Origin: an uncultured Spartobacteria bacterium
GTDB taxonomy: Bacteria > Verrucomicrobiota > Verrucomicrobiia > Chthoniobacterales > Chthoniobacteraceae
Direction of reading: 5' to 3'
DNA length: 64,000 nucleotides
NCBI GenBank assembly: GCA_903882875.1
Contig: CAIRYQ010000068.1
Location: 62,001-126,000 of the forward strand
In this document: one piece after another, positions 7,833 to 16,392 of the stretch
How the letters are laid out: each line of letters opens with the position of its first letter
Position numbering within the stretch: position 1 is the first letter of the stretch
Notes under the pieces: generated by a model
Seen by the model: only the letters and a program-made list of their open reading frames with translations
What the model was told of the DNA's origin: nothing
Database searches by the model: none
Made by a program: the position numbers and the translations under genes

Positions 7833-9686
7833 ATGAGTACAATCACTGCACCGGAGAAACATGAATTTCAGGCCGAGATCGCGCAGCTCCTCGATCTCGT
7901 CGTCCATTCGCTTTACACGGATAAGGAGATCTTTGTCCGCGAACTGATTTCCAATGCGGCAGATGCGAGCGAGAAACTGCGCTTTTTGAAAACGAGCGGG
8001 CAGGAAATCATCGAGCCGGATGCGCCGCTGAAGGTGACCATCGCGACGGATGACACGGCGAATACGATCACCTTTACGGATGCGGGCGTCGGCATGTCGC
8101 ACGGCGAGCTGATCGAAAATCTCGGGACGATCGCGCATTCAGGATCGAAGGCGTTCCTCGAACAGCTCCGGGCGAAGGCGCAGGGCGGGGCGGTGGATGC
8201 GACGCTCATCGGGCAGTTTGGCGTGGGCTTTTACTCGGCGTTCATGGTGGCGGACAAAGTGACGGTGTATTCGCGGAGCTGCCGTCCGGGTGAGCAGGGA
8301 TGGATTTGGACGAGCGACGGGAAGTCGGGCTACGAGATCGAAGCGGCGGAGGATTTGCCGCGCGGGACGAAGATTGTCCTGCATCTCAAGGACGATGAGT
8401 TCGCGAAGGCTTACCGCATCGAGAGCATCATCAAGCGCTACTCGAATTTCGTGCCGCTGCCGATCGAGGTGAACGGCAAGGAAATCAACACCGTCCAGGC
8501 GCTGTGGACGCGCAACAAGTCGGAGATCAAGGACGCGGAATACGACGAGTTCTACAAATACATCGGGCACGACGCGGAGGCGCCGCTTTACCGGCTGCAT
8601 TTCAATGCGGATGCGCCGCTGGCGATTCGCGCGCTGCTGTTCATCCCGTCGAAGAACCTCGAGCTGGCGACGTTCACACGCGAGGAGCACCATGTGGATC
8701 TCTATTGCAAAAAGATCCTCATCCAGTCGCGCGCGAAGACGCTGCTGCCGGAGTGGACGCGCTTCCTGCGCGGTGTCGTGGACAGCGAGGATCTGCCGCT
8801 GAACATTTCGCGCGAGACGATGCAGGACAGCGCGCTGGTGGCGAAGTTGCGCGAGGTGCTCGTGAAGCGGCTGCTGAAATTCCTCGACGAGGAATCGCGC
8901 GCGGACGCGGAGAAGTATGCGCGCTTTTTCAAGGAGCACGGGCACTGCCTGAAGGAGGGCGTGTCGAACGACTGGGCGCACCGCGAGGCGCTCGCGAAGC
9001 TGCTGCGGTTCGAGTCGAGCGCGACGGAGAGCGGGAAGTTCACGAGCCTCGCGGAATACGTCACGCGGATGCCGGAGGAACAGAAGGAGATTTATTTCCT
9101 GAGCGCCGCAAACCGCGAGGCGTGCGAGGCTGCGCCGAGCTACGAGGTGTTCCGCGAGAAGAAGTGGGAGATGTTTTTCCTCACAGATGCGCGCGATGAG
9201 TTCGTGTTGGAGCAACTGCGCGAATTTGACGGCAAGAAGCTGGTCGCCGCCGAGAAGGCGGATGTGAAGCTGGAGCGTGAATCGAAGGGGCTCGACGCGG
9301 ACACGGCGGGGAAGCTCGCGGAGTTCATCAAGGAAACCGTCGGCGAGCGCGTCGGCGAAGTGCGCGTGTCAAAGCGTCTCGTCGGCAGCCCGGCGATCGC
9401 GCTGAGCTCGGATTCCGAAATGACAGTGAACATGCGCCGCATGATGAAGGCGCTCAACCGCGACGGGGAAGCCGGCCCGGAGCCGAAGCCGGACATCGAA
9501 ATCAATCCAGACCACGCGCTCATCGTGAGCCTCGACAAGCTGCGCAATTCCGACGCCGAACTCGGCAAGGTCGTCGCGCAGCAGGTTGCCGATCAGGCGC
9601 TCGCCGCCGCAGGCCTGCTCGACGATCCGCGCACGATGCTCGGGCGCATGACCTCGCTGCTGGAGAAGCTCTGCGGAAGAGCTTAA
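7833..9686 (+). CDS. htpG: Molecular chaperone HtpG (Hsp90)
   Basis: 617 residues, the usual bacterial Hsp90 length, from the ATG at 7833; an upstream ATG at 7803 adds ten unlikely residues. The N-terminal GHKL ATPase shows Glu-Leu-Ile-Ser-Asn-Ala-Ala-Asp (ATP-binding helix), Asp-Ala-Gly-Val-Gly-Met and Gly-Gln-Phe-Gly-Val-Gly-Phe-Tyr. The middle and C-terminal dimerisation domains are complete. It is a cytosolic ATP-dependent chaperone for late folding of client proteins. It stands alone, with about 110 bp upstream. Confidence 0.95.
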   Translation: MSTITAPEKHEFQAEIAQLLDLVVHSLYTDKEIFVRELISNAADASEKLRFLKTSGQEIIEPDAPLKVTIATDDTANTITFTDAGVGMSHGELIENLGTIAHSGSKAFLEQLRAKAQGGAVDATLIGQFGVGFYSAFMVADKVTVYSRSCRPGEQGWIWTSDGKSGYEIEAAEDLPRGTKIVLHLKDDEFAKAYRIESIIKRYSNFVPLPIEVNGKEINTVQALWTRNKSEIKDAEYDEFYKYIGHDAEAPLYRLHFNADAPLAIRALLFIPSKNLELATFTREEHHVDLYCKKILIQSRAKTLLPEWTRFLRGVVDSEDLPLNISRETMQDSALVAKLREVLVKRLLKFLDEESRADAEKYARFFKEHGHCLKEGVSNDWAHREALAKLLRFESSATESGKFTSLAEYVTRMPEEQKEIYFLSAANREACEAAPSYEVFREKKWEMFFLTDARDEFVLEQLREFDGKKLVAAEKADVKLERESKGLDADTAGKLAEFIKETVGERVGEVRVSKRLVGSPAIALSSDSEMTVNMRRMMKALNRDGEAGPEPKPDIEINPDHALIVSLDKLRNSDAELGKVVAQQVADQALAAAGLLDDPRTMLGRMTSLLEKLCGRA

Positions 9687-9789
9687 GGCCATTCAAAGCA
9701 AAACTGCGCTCGGTGGTTGACCCCGGCGCGGGATTTCCTGCAATCTGTCACCGAGCCGTCACCGGCGGCAACAAAACCCAAACACACAC

Positions 9790-10140
9790 ATGAAGAAAAT
9801 CACCAACCTGTTCGCAGTCGCAGCGATCGCCGCATTCGGCATGAGCGCCTGCGAGGAAAAGAAACCCGCGGAGCCTTCCGTGCCCGCTCCCAAGAAAGAG
9901 GAGAAAAAGAAGGAAGAGCCCAAAAAGGAGGAGCCGAAGAAGGAAGAGGCAACTGCGCCTTCGGCCCCTGCACCCTCGGCTCCTTCCGCGCCTTCCGCTC
10001 CGAAGGCCAACAAGCCGCCGACCACCGACGAAGTGATCAACACTGCCCCCGAGGCTGCGCCGGCGCCGGCGCCGAAACCGCCAGCGCCCGCCCCTGCCGC
10101 TCCGGCTCCCGCGCCCGCAGCGCCTGAGCCGCCGAAGTAG
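9790..10140 (+). CDS. Pro/Ala/Lys/Glu-rich small lipoprotein
   Basis: 116 residues. A lysine-containing signal and hydrophobic stretch end in Met-Ser-Ala-Cys, a plausible lipobox with Cys around residue 21. The mature part has no globular signature: repeated Lys-Lys-Glu-Glu-Pro blocks, then Ala-Pro repeats. Such sequences act as extended, charged periplasmic or cell-wall spacers. A possible promoter precedes it (TTGACC at 9717-9722, TGCAAT at 9739-9744) and a strong intrinsic terminator follows at 10171, so it is probably monocistronic. The function is unknown. Confidence 0.7.
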   Translation: MKKITNLFAVAAIAAFGMSACEEKKPAEPSVPAPKKEEKKKEEPKKEEPKKEEATAPSAPAPSAPSAPSAPKANKPPTTDEVINTAPEAAPAPAPKPPAPAPAAPAPAPAAPEPPK

Positions 10141-10170
10141 GCGACAGGTTCAAAAATTGAAACAGACAAG

Positions 10171-10205
10171 CCCCGGCTTCGATTGAGGCCGGGGTTTTGT
10201 TTTTC
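10171..10205 (+). terminator. Intrinsic terminator after the lipoprotein gene
   Basis: A 10-bp stem pairs 10171-10180 with 10185-10194 (one G-T wobble, loop GATT) and is followed by a T-rich tract (TTTTGTTTTT). It lies 30 bp after the lipoprotein stop codon. Confidence 0.85.
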
Positions 10206-10311
10206 CGGTGGAAGCAAATGCGACCCAGCCATCACGGCGTGGTATGGCCTGATATCGTCTACTTCGGCTGCGGCTTTTGGCCCTTGGAACACTTCGCGCT
10301 GCGGGAGCTTT

Positions 10312-10479
10312 TCAGGAACCGGTGTCGTTGGATTTCGCACCATCCTCATTTTTGCGGATACGCGATCGGCGCATTTCAATGAATGGGAGTTCGATGATTT
10401 GGAATGTCAGCCGAGAGAAGCCGGCCAGAAACGGAAGGATCACAAAGGCAAAGGTCAGGGCCGCATTGGTTGTGAGTAA
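10312..10479 (-). pseudogene. Possible C-terminal remnant of an acyltransferase-3 (OafA-like) gene
   Basis: A 55-codon frame between two stops encodes a hydrophobic helix followed by Ile-Glu-Leu-Pro-Phe-Ile-Glu-Met-Arg-Arg. This resembles the last transmembrane helix and tail of acyltransferase-3 proteins (Tyr-x-x-Ile-Glu-x-Pro-Phe). There is no start codon or upstream domain, so if the match is real it is a decayed fragment. The rest of the 370-bp gap (10206-10577) shows no other feature. Confidence 0.35.
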
Positions 10480-10577
10480 TTAGCCGCATACCACTTGGAC
10501 AACTGTGAGTGTTCTGCTCATCGGAAACTGCTGAAAGAGAGACCACGCGCTTCAAAGATCGAATCCAACGGATCCCG

Positions 10578-11693
10578 TTACTTCAGGTTCTCGCGCAGGA
10601 ATCGAAAGAAGTTCCCGCGGAAAATTCCGGTGATGTCGGCGGCGGAGTAGCCGCGTTTTGCGAGGAGGCCGTCGAGCTTTGTGAGATCGGCGATGCTGTC
10701 GAGATCGAGAGGCGTCTGCTCGGTGCCGTAGCCGCCGTCGAGATCGGTGCCGATGCCGACATGCTTCGCATTGCCGGCGAGCTGGCAGATGTGGTCAATG
10801 TGCTCGCAGATTTTTTCGATCCGCAGGCCGAAGTCCTGCGGCTTGGAAACTTTGTGATGCCAGCCGTGGACCATCATGATCGCATCGAACGCCATGCCGA
10901 TGACTGCGCCGCGGGCGACTAGCTCCTTGATCTGCTCGTCGGTGAGCTGGCGGTTCCAATTCGCGAGCGCGCGGCAGTTGTGATGGCTCGCCCACACGGG
11001 GCCGCTGAAATGATCGAGCGCGTCGCGCATGGATTCGTCGCAGAGGTGCGTGACGTCGAGGATGATTCCGAGGCGTTCCATTTCCTTCAACAACTCGCGG
11101 CCCTTCACGGTGAGCGGGCCTTCGTCGTCGGTGCCGTGGCCGTAGATGCCGGGACCGTAGTGCACGGGCCCGAGCGCGATGAGTCCGTCTGCGCGTGATT
11201 TTTCAAGATGCCGCCAGCTCAGGATCGAATCCGCGCCTTCGAGGCTGAGCAGGTAGCCGATCGGCAAAGTTGCGGCCTCGGTGTCGGACGCGGCGATCCA
11301 TTTTGCGGCGTGCGCCTCGACCTGCGCCCATGTGCGGAGCTGCACCATCTCGCCGCATTCCTCCATGACGCGGTAGTACGCGAGCTGGCCCTGCGTCTGC
11401 GCCCACGCCTGCTCGGGGCTGCGCCAGCCGGGGAGATTGTGAAAGCGCGGCGAGTAGCGTCCGATCTGTGTGGCGACGATGACGCCGATGCGCCCGCGCC
11501 GCAGTTCGGGAAAACATACGGTGCTGCGTGAGCGATGCCTTTCCGCCGCGGGGAGGATGAACGGATCGGCGAGTTCGCTGCGGCGCATTTTTTCCTGCGT
11601 CCAGCGCTGGTCGCGGTTGAATTCCATCGCGTTCATCGAGATGTCGAGATGACAGTCGAAGATGAGTTTGCGGGCTTCGGATGTGGTGCTCAT
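10578..11693 (-). CDS. Membrane dipeptidase (renal dipeptidase family, peptidase M19)
   Basis: 371 residues. Metal-binding motifs of the M19 family are in order: Cys-His-Leu-Asp near residue 14, Leu-Glu-Gly-Ala-Asp in the middle, Asp-Val-Thr-His, Ser-His-His-Asn and Gly-Thr-Asp-Leu-Asp-Gly-Gly near the C-terminus. The family hydrolyses dipeptides, including D-amino-acid-containing ones, with two zinc ions. There is no obvious signal peptide, so it is probably cytosolic. It lies 46 bp downstream of aspS on the same strand and could be co-transcribed. Confidence 0.88.
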   Translation of the reverse strand: MSTTSEARKLIFDCHLDISMNAMEFNRDQRWTQEKMRRSELADPFILPAAERHRSRSTVCFPELRRGRIGVIVATQIGRYSPRFHNLPGWRSPEQAWAQTQGQLAYYRVMEECGEMVQLRTWAQVEAHAAKWIAASDTEAATLPIGYLLSLEGADSILSWRHLEKSRADGLIALGPVHYGPGIYGHGTDDEGPLTVKGRELLKEMERLGIILDVTHLCDESMRDALDHFSGPVWASHHNCRALANWNRQLTDEQIKELVARGAVIGMAFDAIMMVHGWHHKVSKPQDFGLRIEKICEHIDHICQLAGNAKHVGIGTDLDGGYGTEQTPLDLDSIADLTKLDGLLAKRGYSAADITGIFRGNFFRFLRENLK

Positions 11694-11739
11694 GGGGTGA
11701 TGTGCGTTCGGTGATTTGCGCGCGAAGACGCGCGCGGCG

Positions 11740-13641
11740 CTACAGCTTTTTCGCAGTGCTCTGGATGTAAACTTCGCGGAGCTGCTTGAAGTCCACCTCG
11801 ACCGGCGAGCTCGTCATGAGATCGCAGCCGCGGTTGTTTTTCGGAAACGCGATCACTTCGCGGATGCTGCTCGCGCCGGTGATGAGCATGACGAGCCGAT
11901 CCAGCCCGAGCGCGATGCCGCCGTGCGGCGGTGCGCCGAAACTGAACGCCTTCAGGATGTGGCCGAACTTGATCTGCTGCTCCTCGGCATTCACGCCGAG
12001 CACCTCGAAGAGTTTCGCCTGCAATTCGCGCTCGTGGATTCGGATGCTGCCGCCGCCGAGTTCGACGCCGTTGAGCACGACATCATACGCGACCGCGCGG
12101 ACTTTGCCGTAGTCACCGGCTTCCATCGCGGGCACATCCTCGGCTTTCGGGCGCGTGAACGGGTGATGCACGGCGACCCAGTGGTTGTCCTCGGGTGAAA
12201 ATGCGAGCAGCGGGAAATCCACCACCCAGAGAAAATTGAGCTGATCTTTTTTCTCGGCGAGCAGGCCGAGCAGTTCAGCGCAGCGCAGACGCACGCGGCC
12301 GAGAATTTCGCAGACGGGCTCGAGCTTCGCGTCAGCGCCGAAGAAGAGCACGTCGCCTTCGGCAAAGCCCATGCGCTCGGCGAGCGCCTTCTTCTCAGCG
12401 TCGCTGAAGAATTTCACGATGGGCGACTCCCACTCGCCACCGACGCTCCACTTGATGTATGCGAGGCCCTTCGCGCCGAACTCAGTCTTCACCCACTCCT
12501 CCCATTTCTTGAGCTGCTCCTTGCTGAGCAGCGCCGCCGCGCCCTTGGCGTTGATGGCCTTGATCGTGCCGCCGCCGCTTGCGACGGACGCAAAAACCTT
12601 GAAGGTCGAAGCGGTGAAAATGTCCGTCAGCTCGACGAGTTCGATGGCGAAGCGCGTGTCGGGCTTGTCGCTGCCGTAGCGGTTCATCGCGTCGGCGTAG
12701 GTCATGCGCGGGAACGGCACGGGGATGTCCACGCCGCGCGATTCCTTGAAGATGCGCGAGAGCAGGCCCTCGATGAGCGTCTGGATTTCCACGTCAGTGA
12801 TGAACGACGCCTCGACATCAATCTGCGTGAACTCCGGCTGGCGGTCGGCGCGCAAGTCCTCGTCGCGGAAGCAGCGCGCGATCTGGAAATACTTCTCCAA
12901 GCCCGCGACTTGCAGGAGCTGCTTGTATTGCTGCGGCGCCTGCGGGAGCGCGTAGAACGTGCCGGGGTTCAGCCGCGACGGCACGAGAAAGTCACGCGCG
13001 CCCTCGGGCGTCGGGTTCGACAGCACGGGCGTCTCGATTTCCAAAAATCCCTGCTCGTCGAGATAGTCGCGCGTCGCCTTCACCACGCGGTGGCGCAGCT
13101 TGATGTTCCGTTGCATGTGCGCGGTGCGCAGGTCGAGGTAGCGGTATTGCAGACGCAGATCCTCGTTCACGCTCGGGTCGTCGAGCGGGAAAGGCGGCAC
13201 GTCGGCCTTGTTCAGCACGCGCAGCTCGCTCGCGATGATTTCTATCTCGCCCGTTTCAATCTTCGCGTTCTCCGTTCCCTGCAGACGCGGCGCGACTCTT
13301 CCTGTGACTGAAATCACATCCTCGCTGCGCAACGCACGAGCTTTCTCCCATTCGCGTTCGTCAATGTTTAGTCCCGAGGTCATCAGTGGATCACTGTATG
13401 CCTTCTCCAAGTCGATACCCTTGGAAGTCGTTGCTGCTTCGGCTGCATGATCAATCAGAACGCTGGCCAACTTCGGAAAATCCTCCGGTCGGAAGACCAC
13501 CTGCGTGAGCCCCTCGCGATCCCGCAGATCCACGAAGATCACGCCGCCGTGGTCGCGGCGTGAATTGATCCACCCGGCGAGCGTGACGCTCTGGCCGATG
13601 TGTTCCGTGCGAAGGCTGTTGCAGGATGTGGTGCGGTACAT
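11740..13641 (-). CDS. aspS: Aspartate-tRNA ligase, probably non-discriminating
   Basis: 633 residues, the bacterial AspRS length with GAD insertion. The N-terminal anticodon-binding OB domain is followed by class II motif 2 (Phe-Arg-Asp-Glu-Asp) and motif 3 (Gly-Leu-Asp-Arg-Leu) near the C-terminus. In the OB domain the loop reads Arg-Arg-Asp-His-Gly-Gly. The His there is typical of non-discriminating bacterial AspRS, which also charges tRNA-Asn, whereas the E. coli discriminating enzyme has Leu. If so, the organism should carry GatCAB to make Asn-tRNA. That is inference from one residue. Confidence 0.95.
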   Translation of the reverse strand: MYRTTSCNSLRTEHIGQSVTLAGWINSRRDHGGVIFVDLRDREGLTQVVFRPEDFPKLASVLIDHAAEAATTSKGIDLEKAYSDPLMTSGLNIDEREWEKARALRSEDVISVTGRVAPRLQGTENAKIETGEIEIIASELRVLNKADVPPFPLDDPSVNEDLRLQYRYLDLRTAHMQRNIKLRHRVVKATRDYLDEQGFLEIETPVLSNPTPEGARDFLVPSRLNPGTFYALPQAPQQYKQLLQVAGLEKYFQIARCFRDEDLRADRQPEFTQIDVEASFITDVEIQTLIEGLLSRIFKESRGVDIPVPFPRMTYADAMNRYGSDKPDTRFAIELVELTDIFTASTFKVFASVASGGGTIKAINAKGAAALLSKEQLKKWEEWVKTEFGAKGLAYIKWSVGGEWESPIVKFFSDAEKKALAERMGFAEGDVLFFGADAKLEPVCEILGRVRLRCAELLGLLAEKKDQLNFLWVVDFPLLAFSPEDNHWVAVHHPFTRPKAEDVPAMEAGDYGKVRAVAYDVVLNGVELGGGSIRIHERELQAKLFEVLGVNAEEQQIKFGHILKAFSFGAPPHGGIALGLDRLVMLITGASSIREVIAFPKNNRGCDLMTSSPVEVDFKQLREVYIQSTAKKL

Positions 13642-13696
13642 AAAAGGGCGCGAAGAATACGGACGCCCCGCCGCATTGCCAGCGCGGAGTGCGCGG

Positions 13697-15586
13697 CTAC
13701 GGGAGGACGCGGAAAAGCCGCGTGTTGTTCATCCCGACGAGCGCGCCTCCCCGCGGGAGCGGCACCGGTTCGAGCCATGCCGGCGGCGAAGCCTCCGGGC
13801 CGCCGAGCCGGTAGAGCAGCGAGTGCTTGATGGTCACGGCGTCCGGCGTGACTTCGCCCATGAAGACGCCGGTGTACACGGCATGGGGCTTGGCTTTCAC
13901 GACGACATGCGTGACGCCGCGCCGCTGGCAGATCGCGCGTGCCGTCGCGTCGTCGTTTGCGAGCCAAAAGGCCGTGCTGTCCCTCAGTCCGTCCACGCAT
14001 TCCCAGTACTGCGAGCCGACGAGTTCCGCGCCGGCGAGGTCGTGGAGCCAGACGAAGTTCGGGTTCGTCTGGTCGGTCATAATGCGGAGCGGCCGGCCAT
14101 CCTGATGCTCGCGCAGAAAAAGCCCGAGATCGCGCGCAGCCTCCCAGTCCGCATTTGCGAGCGAGCCGCCCGCAATCGAAGATCGCTGGGCCGCGTGCCA
14201 CAGCAGAAATCCTGAACTGCCCAGAGCGGCGGCCACACACGCGGGCCGCAGCCAGCCGAACCGCCATGCGGGAACCGGCGTCATCCAAGTCACGACCACG
14301 GCCGCCGCCGCGAGCCCGGCCCATCGCACCTGCATCGCAGCGAAAAGCAGCAGGAGAAACCCCGTCGCCAGCGGAACTGTCGTCGCGGCTGCGAGCCTGC
14401 CCGCGTGCGCCGCGATCCGCGCGCCGAGCAGCCCGGCCAGCGCGATTCCCACGAGTGAAAAATACACCGCCGCTTCGGCCGCGGGCCTCTCCATGATCGG
14501 CACGGTCTCGGCACCCATGCGGAACAGCGCGATGATGATCGGATCGCGAGGCGAATAGAGCGACGCGGGAAGCGAAAGGATCGTCAGCGGCAACTGCGTG
14601 ACCGCCAGCCCGGCGGCGAGCATCCCTGGCGTGAACAACCGGCCGGAAACGCGCGCGGACTGAAAGCGCGCGGTGAATTCCCCGAGGCCGATCCACGCCA
14701 GCGCGAAGAGCGGGTGATTTACTTCGAGACGAAAAGGCCACGGGCCGGGCGCGTACTCGAGGGCGAAAAATGCGAGCGCGAATCCGCCGCCCGCCCATCC
14801 CCACAGCCGCCACAGCGGGGCGAATTCATCCGCGGCGACACCCTTCGGGCACAGGAACGGCCACAGGCAGCCGCCGATCACGCCGCCGCCGAGGACCACC
14901 AATTCAATCGTGGCTCCGATCCACATTCCCATCGCGCAAAAAAAGGACGCCGCGACGATCCATCCGCGCCTGTGCTTTTCATCCGGCCAAAATGCACATG
15001 CGAGACACGAGAGGCCGGCGAGCACCACGCCGTCGTGGAGCCCGTGGTGATCCGGCCTCGCGAATGCAAAGTCCGAGACGATCGGTTCCAACGTGGCGAG
15101 CAGCAGCGCGCCGACGGCGGTCTTTGCCGCTCCCGCGCGCCGCCAGAATGTCGCGGTGAATGCCGCGATGAAAAGCGCGAGGAGGATCGCTTCGCTGTAG
15201 TCGGCGGCCCATGCGAGATGATCGAGCGCCGTCCCGCCGCTCACGGTCGCGCGCGCCTTTGCGAGCAGGATCATCCACCACGAATACGACGAACTCCAAT
15301 GCACGGGACGCCCGGACGGCGTGTTATAGAGGTTCGTCCAATGGATGCGCCAGCGGCCCTCGGTGAGCATTTGTCGCGCGTAGAGAAACCAGTAGTTCCC
15401 GTCGGCATCCGCGTACGTCGTCATGGTCCGCGGCTGCGTCCATTCCGTGATCGGCAGGAACTTCGCATCGCACGCGGCCTGGCGCTCCCGCACATCTTTC
15501 CAGCCCCAGTGCGCCTGAAGCGCGATGAGCCCGATTGCGGCCGCGAGAACGGCGAGGAAGACGAGCGGCTGGGATCGGAATTTCAT
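13697..15586 (-). CDS. STT3-like GT-C membrane glycosyltransferase
   Basis: 629 residues with about a dozen hydrophobic segments and a soluble C-terminal third. An early periplasmic loop holds an acidic Asp-Ala-Asp-Gly motif, and a later loop reads Ala-Arg-Pro-Asp-His-His-Gly. This recalls the Asp-His-His motif of archaeal and bacterial oligosaccharyltransferases (STT3/AglB) and related GT-C enzymes, which use lipid-linked sugars. The canonical Trp-Trp-Asp-Tyr-Gly motif is not obvious, so an OST proper is not certain. It follows aspS, 55 bp upstream, on the same strand. No glycan cluster is adjacent. Confidence 0.6.
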   Translation of the reverse strand: MKFRSQPLVFLAVLAAAIGLIALQAHWGWKDVRERQAACDAKFLPITEWTQPRTMTTYADADGNYWFLYARQMLTEGRWRIHWTNLYNTPSGRPVHWSSSYSWWMILLAKARATVSGGTALDHLAWAADYSEAILLALFIAAFTATFWRRAGAAKTAVGALLLATLEPIVSDFAFARPDHHGLHDGVVLAGLSCLACAFWPDEKHRRGWIVAASFFCAMGMWIGATIELVVLGGGVIGGCLWPFLCPKGVAADEFAPLWRLWGWAGGGFALAFFALEYAPGPWPFRLEVNHPLFALAWIGLGEFTARFQSARVSGRLFTPGMLAAGLAVTQLPLTILSLPASLYSPRDPIIIALFRMGAETVPIMERPAAEAAVYFSLVGIALAGLLGARIAAHAGRLAAATTVPLATGFLLLLFAAMQVRWAGLAAAAVVVTWMTPVPAWRFGWLRPACVAAALGSSGFLLWHAAQRSSIAGGSLANADWEAARDLGLFLREHQDGRPLRIMTDQTNPNFVWLHDLAGAELVGSQYWECVDGLRDSTAFWLANDDATARAICQRRGVTHVVVKAKPHAVYTGVFMGEVTPDAVTIKHSLLYRLGGPEASPPAWLEPVPLPRGGALVGMNNTRLFRVLP

Positions 15587-15629
15587 GGGCTGGACGCCGG
15601 TGAAATGCAGCCGTCATGCCGCGACGCCG

Positions 15630-16175
15630 TCATATTCCCCACTCGACGGCCACGCTCTTGCGCTGCCTGAAGCGGTCGTCGTAGAGCACCTTCTTGTGCG
15701 TCGCGCCGTATTCGTGGACGAGCTTCGTGCATTTCACGTCGAAGCAGCAGTATTCGGCGATGTCCAAAAGTTTGCCCTCGCGCCACCAGCGGATCGCGTC
15801 GAGGCCGTCGCCCGTCTTTCCCACGCCGAGGCTCGCACTCGCGACGGCGTCGAGGCCGAGGCGGTGGCCGAGCTTGGCCTCGATGTCCACGAGGAGATCG
15901 AGCGTGCGGCACTGGTGAGGGAGATCGAGCACGGTGTAGTTCATCAGCACCTCGTAGTCGAAGTTGATCACGTTGAATCCGACCACGAGATCCGCGCGGA
16001 GGAGCTGTTGCACGAGATCGTCCACACGCTTCTCGCTGAAGATTTGGTATTCGCCGAGCTTCGTGCTGTAGGTCACGCCGAGGCTCATGCCCATGTCGCG
16101 CTTCTTGTCCCAGCCACCGACGTCGTTGGCGGTGCGCTGGGTCTCGAGATCAAAATAAACGATGTCGCGCGACAT
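15630..16175 (-). CDS. DEDD-type ribonuclease H-like exonuclease (YprB-like)
   Basis: 181 residues from the ATG at 16175; upstream in-frame codons are Arg/Pro-rich and unlikely to be protein. Acidic motifs of DnaQ-like exonucleases are present: Phe-Asp-Leu-Glu-Thr near residue 8, Gly-Phe-Asn-x-x-Asn-Phe-Asp in the middle and Tyr-Cys-x-x-Asp-Val near the C-terminus. It resembles the YprB family of predicted 3'-5' nucleases. It is 43 bp from the STT3-like gene on the same strand. The substrate is unknown. Confidence 0.75.
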   Translation of the reverse strand: MSRDIVYFDLETQRTANDVGGWDKKRDMGMSLGVTYSTKLGEYQIFSEKRVDDLVQQLLRADLVVGFNVINFDYEVLMNYTVLDLPHQCRTLDLLVDIEAKLGHRLGLDAVASASLGVGKTGDGLDAIRWWREGKLLDIAEYCCFDVKCTKLVHEYGATHKKVLYDDRFRQRKSVAVEWGI

Positions 16176-16392
16176 GACCGCACGTTGCAGGCGCGGGCGC
16201 GGAGGCGTCAAGCGGGGGCGGCGCATTTGGCGTATTTTGCGGACGCCCAATTCCTGTCCGCTTCAATTCGCGGAGGTGTCACATTGTTCCTGTCCCGACG
16301 ACCCGCCGCAGGATCGGGATCGGGCGGCGGCGGAAAAAACCTCTCGCCACGGCGAACCGTGCCGCCATTCATAGGGCCGATTTTTTCAACCC

